A DNA stretch of 16,590 nt from positions 1-16,590 of the forward strand of contig JAYWHK010000330.1 in the NCBI GenBank assembly GCA_043777755.1, read 5' to 3'. Source of the stretch: CANHEE01 sp043777755. Its GTDB lineage: Bacteria > Bacteroidota > Bacteroidia > Chitinophagales > Saprospiraceae. The position numbers and the translations under genes are program-made. The notes beneath the pieces are model-generated. The model was given only the letters and a program-made list of their open reading frames with translations. It was not told the origin of the DNA and searched no databases. This document shows positions 13,991 through 16,590 of the stretch, one piece after another (within the stretch, counting starts at the first letter, position 1; each line of letters opens with the position of its first letter).

Positions 13991-15811
13991 ATGCAGAATA
14001 AAAACATCAGAAACATTGCGATTATTGCGCACGTTGACCACGGTAAAACCACATTAGTTGATAAAATGATTCACGCTTGTAAGGTTTTCAAAGACCACGA
14101 AGTTACAGGTGAATTAATCATGGACAACAACGATTTGGAACGTGAGCGTGGTATCACAATTGTTTCTAAAAACGTAGCATTTAACTACAAAGGATTGAAA
14201 ATCAATACGATAGATACTCCTGGTCACTCGGATTTCGGTGGCGAAGTAGAACGTGTATTGAATATGGCCGACGGCGTTTTACTTTTGGTAGATGCTTTTG
14301 AAGGACCTATGCCTCAAACTCGTTTCGTATTGCAAAAAGCAATCCAATTGGGTAAAAAGCCTGTTTTGGTTGTTAATAAAGTAGATAAGGAAAACTGTGA
14401 GCCAGATTCAGCAGTAGATATGGTATTTGACTTGATGTGCGAATTAGACGCTACACAAGACCAATTGGATTTTCCAGTAGTATTTGGTTCTGCAAAGCAG
14501 GGTTGGATGAGCAAAGATTGGGCAACACCAACGACTGATATTATGGCGTTGATGGACACTATCGTTGAACACATTCCAGCACCAGAAATTGCAGAAGGTA
14601 CTTTGCAAATGCAAATTACTTCTTTGGATTACTCAACTTTTATCGGTCGTATTGCCATCGGTCGTGTTACTCGTGGAACTTTGAAAACTGGACAACCAGT
14701 ATCTTTGTGCAAGCGTGACGGTGTCGTTCAAAAAAGCCGCATCAAATCATTGTATGTATTTGATGGTATGGCAAAAGCAGAAGTTCAAGAAGTTTTTGCA
14801 GGAGATATTTGTGCAGTTGTTGGTGTTGAAGGTTTTGAAATTGGCGATACCATCGCAGATTTTGAATTCCCAGAAGCAATGCCAATGATTTCGATTGATG
14901 AACCAACAATGTCAATGTTGTTCACCATTAATAATAGTCCGTTTTTTGGTCAAGAAGGTAAGTTTGTGACTTCTCGTCACGTCCGTGACCGCCTGAACAA
15001 AGAATTGGAGAAAAACTTGGCGATGCGTATGGAAGAAACAGGTTCTGCCGATTCATTCCGTGTATTTGGTCGTGGTGTATTGCACTTAGCAGTATTGATT
15101 GAAACAATGCGTCGTGAAGGTTATGAGTTACAAATCGGTCAGCCAGTTGTAATTTTCAAACAAATCAATGGTCAGCGTCACGAACCTATCGAAGAATTAA
15201 CATTCGATACTCCTGACGAGCACAGCGGTAAATTGGTAGAAATGGTAAGCCGCCGTAAAGGTATGATGACCAACATGGAACCAAAAGGCGAGCGTATGTT
15301 ATTGCGTTTTGAAGTTCCATCTCGTGGTATCATCGGTTTGCGTAGTTTGGTTTTGACAGCAACACAAGGTGAAGCAATTATGACACACCGTTTGTTGGAA
15401 TACCAACCATACAAAGGTGAAATTCCAGGTCGTCAGAATGGTTCTTTGATTTCAAAAGAAATGGGAGATGCGATTCCTTACTCTATCAACAACTTGCAAG
15501 ACCGTGGTATTTTCTTCATCGAAGCTGGTGAAAAAATCTATGAAGGTCAAGTAATTGGTGAAAACAACCGTCCAGCGGATTTGGTTATCAACGTAACGAT
15601 TACTAAGAAATTGAGTAATATGCGTTCTTCTGGTGCAGATGAAAAGGCGAGAATCATTCCGCCAATGCGTTTCACTTTGGAAGAAGCTCTTGAATATATC
15701 CAAGAAGATGAATACGTAGAGGTTACACCAAAATCTATCCGTTTGCGTAAGATTTACTTAGAAGAAAATGAGCGTAAGCGCAACGAAAAGAAAATTTCGG
15801 TAGAAGCGTAG
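13991..15811 (+). CDS. typA: Ribosome-associated GTPase TypA/BipA
   Basis: 606 residues, the usual TypA length. Start ATG 13991 gives the expected MQNKNIRNIAIIAHVDHGKTT. GTPase motifs: AHVDHGKT (13-20, G1), RGITI (G2 region), DTPGH (75-79, G3), NKVD (129-132, G4) and GSAK (G5). They are followed by an EF-Tu-like domain II, elongation-factor-type domains III and V, and the TypA C-terminal region ending in acidic and lysine-rich residues. TypA/BipA binds 70S ribosomes and supports ribosome assembly and growth under stress such as cold. The gene is flanked by its own promoter and terminator, so it is monocistronic. Its codon choice (many CGT and GGT) looks more biased than its neighbours', in keeping with high expression. 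Confidence 0.97.
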   Translation: MQNKNIRNIAIIAHVDHGKTTLVDKMIHACKVFKDHEVTGELIMDNNDLERERGITIVSKNVAFNYKGLKINTIDTPGHSDFGGEVERVLNMADGVLLLVDAFEGPMPQTRFVLQKAIQLGKKPVLVVNKVDKENCEPDSAVDMVFDLMCELDATQDQLDFPVVFGSAKQGWMSKDWATPTTDIMALMDTIVEHIPAPEIAEGTLQMQITSLDYSTFIGRIAIGRVTRGTLKTGQPVSLCKRDGVVQKSRIKSLYVFDGMAKAEVQEVFAGDICAVVGVEGFEIGDTIADFEFPEAMPMISIDEPTMSMLFTINNSPFFGQEGKFVTSRHVRDRLNKELEKNLAMRMEETGSADSFRVFGRGVLHLAVLIETMRREGYELQIGQPVVIFKQINGQRHEPIEELTFDTPDEHSGKLVEMVSRRKGMMTNMEPKGERMLLRFEVPSRGIIGLRSLVLTATQGEAIMTHRLLEYQPYKGEIPGRQNGSLISKEMGDAIPYSINNLQDRGIFFIEAGEKIYEGQVIGENNRPADLVINVTITKKLSNMRSSGADEKARIIPPMRFTLEEALEYIQEDEYVEVTPKSIRLRKIYLEENERKRNEKKISVEA

Positions 15812-15840
15812 TCTTAATAATTATTAATTAATTATTAATT

Positions 15841-15881
15841 AAAAAAACGTCAGTAGGAGTTGATTCTACTGGCGTTTTTTT
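15841..15881 (+). terminator. Rho-independent terminator of typA
   Basis: AAAAAAACGTCAGTAGGA pairs with TTCTACTGGCGTTTTTTT across a GTTGA loop; the two imperfect positions can form G-U pairs in RNA. It starts 29 nt after the stop. The mirrored A and T tracts would allow it to work in both directions, serving the minus-strand PIN remnant too. Confidence 0.85.
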
Positions 15882-15915
15882 AATTATATTTTAAAATTTC
15901 TCAAACTCTTCTAAA

Positions 15916-16170
15916 CTACAAACATTCAATGTAATAAGGCTCTTTCAGAGTAACATTATTAGAAGATAAAAGCACATTTGATACAACTTCTGATGTTCGC
16001 AAGGAATAAAAACTCGCTAAAACTTCAACATATTCCATCATAATTTCATTAGAAATGACCCATTCAAAATACTTATCTCGAAAAACCTCGTACAACCAAT
16101 GTTCTTGGCGATATTTTGGAATAGAGAGAACCAAACAGTTCGTAAGTACTTCGGCTGAAATAATCGACAT
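15916..16170 (-). pseudogene. Truncated PIN-domain toxin (VapC-like / COG1569) remnant
   Basis: 84 residues. The core WLYEVFRDKYFEWVISNEIMMEYVEVL is a close match in style to Bacteroidota PIN-family toxins, and NNVTLKEPYY corresponds to the segment before their conserved KW..I..DPDDNK block. Intact relatives are about 135-145 residues. Two defects are visible. First, the N-terminal DTN motif reads VLTNCL, as if the catalytic Asp codon was deleted. Second, the frame ends with IECL right after EPYY, losing the C-terminal half with the DPDDN and TNDRHF acidic residues. Only the middle Glu (NEI..EY) remains of the four acidic positions, so nuclease activity is unlikely. No antitoxin gene is seen beside it. 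Confidence 0.7.
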
Positions 16171-16230
16171 TTCAAAAAAAATTTTTATTCAAAAAAATGA
16201 TTCTTCTAAAATTTTTGTGGTTTAAGCCTT

Positions 16231-16316
16231 TGTAAGGGCGGCTTTAGTCGCACAAATGGCTGGTTTCAAGGTTTAGACTCTTGTGCGACTAAAGTCCAAT
16301 GTCATTTCCCTAATGG
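16231..16316 (+). repeat. Palindromic intergenic element, copy 1
   Basis: The left flank TGTAAGGGC is followed by a stem whose left arm reads GGCTTTAGTCGCACAA and right arm TTGTGCGACTAAAGTCC (16281-16297), then CAATGTCATTTCCCTAA. Pairing is complete apart from one base near the outer end. It is a direct repeat of the element at 16447. Confidence 0.85.
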
Positions 16317-16446
16317 ATAGTTTTTCGTTTTATTAAGTAATTGATTATCTGTATTTTATTGGATTTAAATCAAATATTTATGTACTCAAAAACAGTATAG
16401 ACTGTCACAAATTAGAGTCTGCTACGCCTTTATTAAGTTTTTGCAT

Positions 16447-16527
16447 TGTAAGGGCGACTTTAGTCGCACACGATACACTTGCCAACGTAGCGTGTGCGAC
16501 TAAAGTCCAATGTCATTTCCCTAAGGA
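16447..16527 (+). repeat. Palindromic intergenic element, copy 2
   Basis: Same flanks as copy 1 (TGTAAGGGC on the left, CAATGTCATTTCCCTAA on the right). Perfect 17-bp arms at 16456-16472 and 16491-16507 (GACTTTAGTCGCACACG and its complement) enclose an 18-nt loop whose sequence differs from that of copy 1. Each arm contains the smaller palindrome GCGACT-TT-AGTCGC or its near equivalent. No transposase is associated. Confidence 0.9.
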
Positions 16528-16590
16528 TCTAATTTAACCAGCCCTTCTAAAGTTTGTATATGTCACCATACTTTTGCGTTTAGACGCTCC

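Larger units (their letters stand above)
16171..16590. other. Gene-free tail with two hairpin elements
   Basis: Contains the palindromic elements at 16231-16316 and 16447-16527 separated by about 130 nt of AT-rich sequence in which I recognise nothing. The last 60 nt are unassigned. Confidence 0.6.

Noticed and set aside
16534..16590. Eighteen open minus-strand codons from the window end to a TAA (ending NFRRAG)
   Set aside because: It could be the C-terminus of a gene beyond the window, but 18 codons with no recognisable motif cannot be told from chance.

Overview
The window is a stretch of AT-rich chromosome from a member of the Bacteroidota. Four observations support this. The first gene ends in a gliding-motility/type B sorting domain of the type IX secretion system (T9SS), a system of that phylum. 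The promoters look like the phylum's TAnnTTTG -7 box. Start codons lack obvious Shine-Dalgarno sequences. The 41-residue 'CD...GCDS...' repeats of the first gene resemble surface proteins I associate with Saprospiria and relatives, but the sequence alone does not settle the order or genus.

Layout, left to right. (1) The 3' part of a large secreted adhesin-like gene with SprB-like repeats, a tandem 123-bp repeat array and a T9SS C-terminal domain. (2) A convergent, exported DUF1287 protein with a Cys/His pair. (3) A repeat-rich 585-nt gap. (4) A lipoprotein of the NamZ/DUF1343 exo-muramidase family. (5) A nested concentric palindrome between convergent genes. (6) A PLP-dependent trans-sulfuration enzyme on the minus strand. 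(7) A two-gene unit: a small lipocalin-like lipoprotein followed 6 nt later by a TPR-transmembrane adenylate cyclase. (8) An HD-domain hydrolase abutting a polysaccharide flippase. (9) An AddB-like PD-(D/E)XK nuclease whose real start is an ATG at 10867. (10) typA/bipA with its own promoter, a long AT-rich leader and a terminator. (11) A broken PIN-domain toxin gene. (12) A tail holding two copies of a palindromic intergenic element.

Most genes are housekeeping or envelope functions. DUF1287 and NamZ both suggest envelope or peptidoglycan work but are divergently placed. The lipoprotein plus cyclase pair looks like an envelope-sensing cAMP module, and the HD protein just downstream could be a partner, though that is inference. 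The clearest unexplained signal is the number of short palindromic and dispersed repeats between and inside genes. They include hairpins with a CTTTAGT-like core (8711-8764, 16231-16316, 16447-16527, and one arm-like copy inside the flippase gene), a site at 2909-2926 that looks like the same element without its hairpin, and a TTGACTTRCGACT module at three loci. I see no CRISPR array, tRNA, rRNA, complete transposase gene or convincing new defence system.
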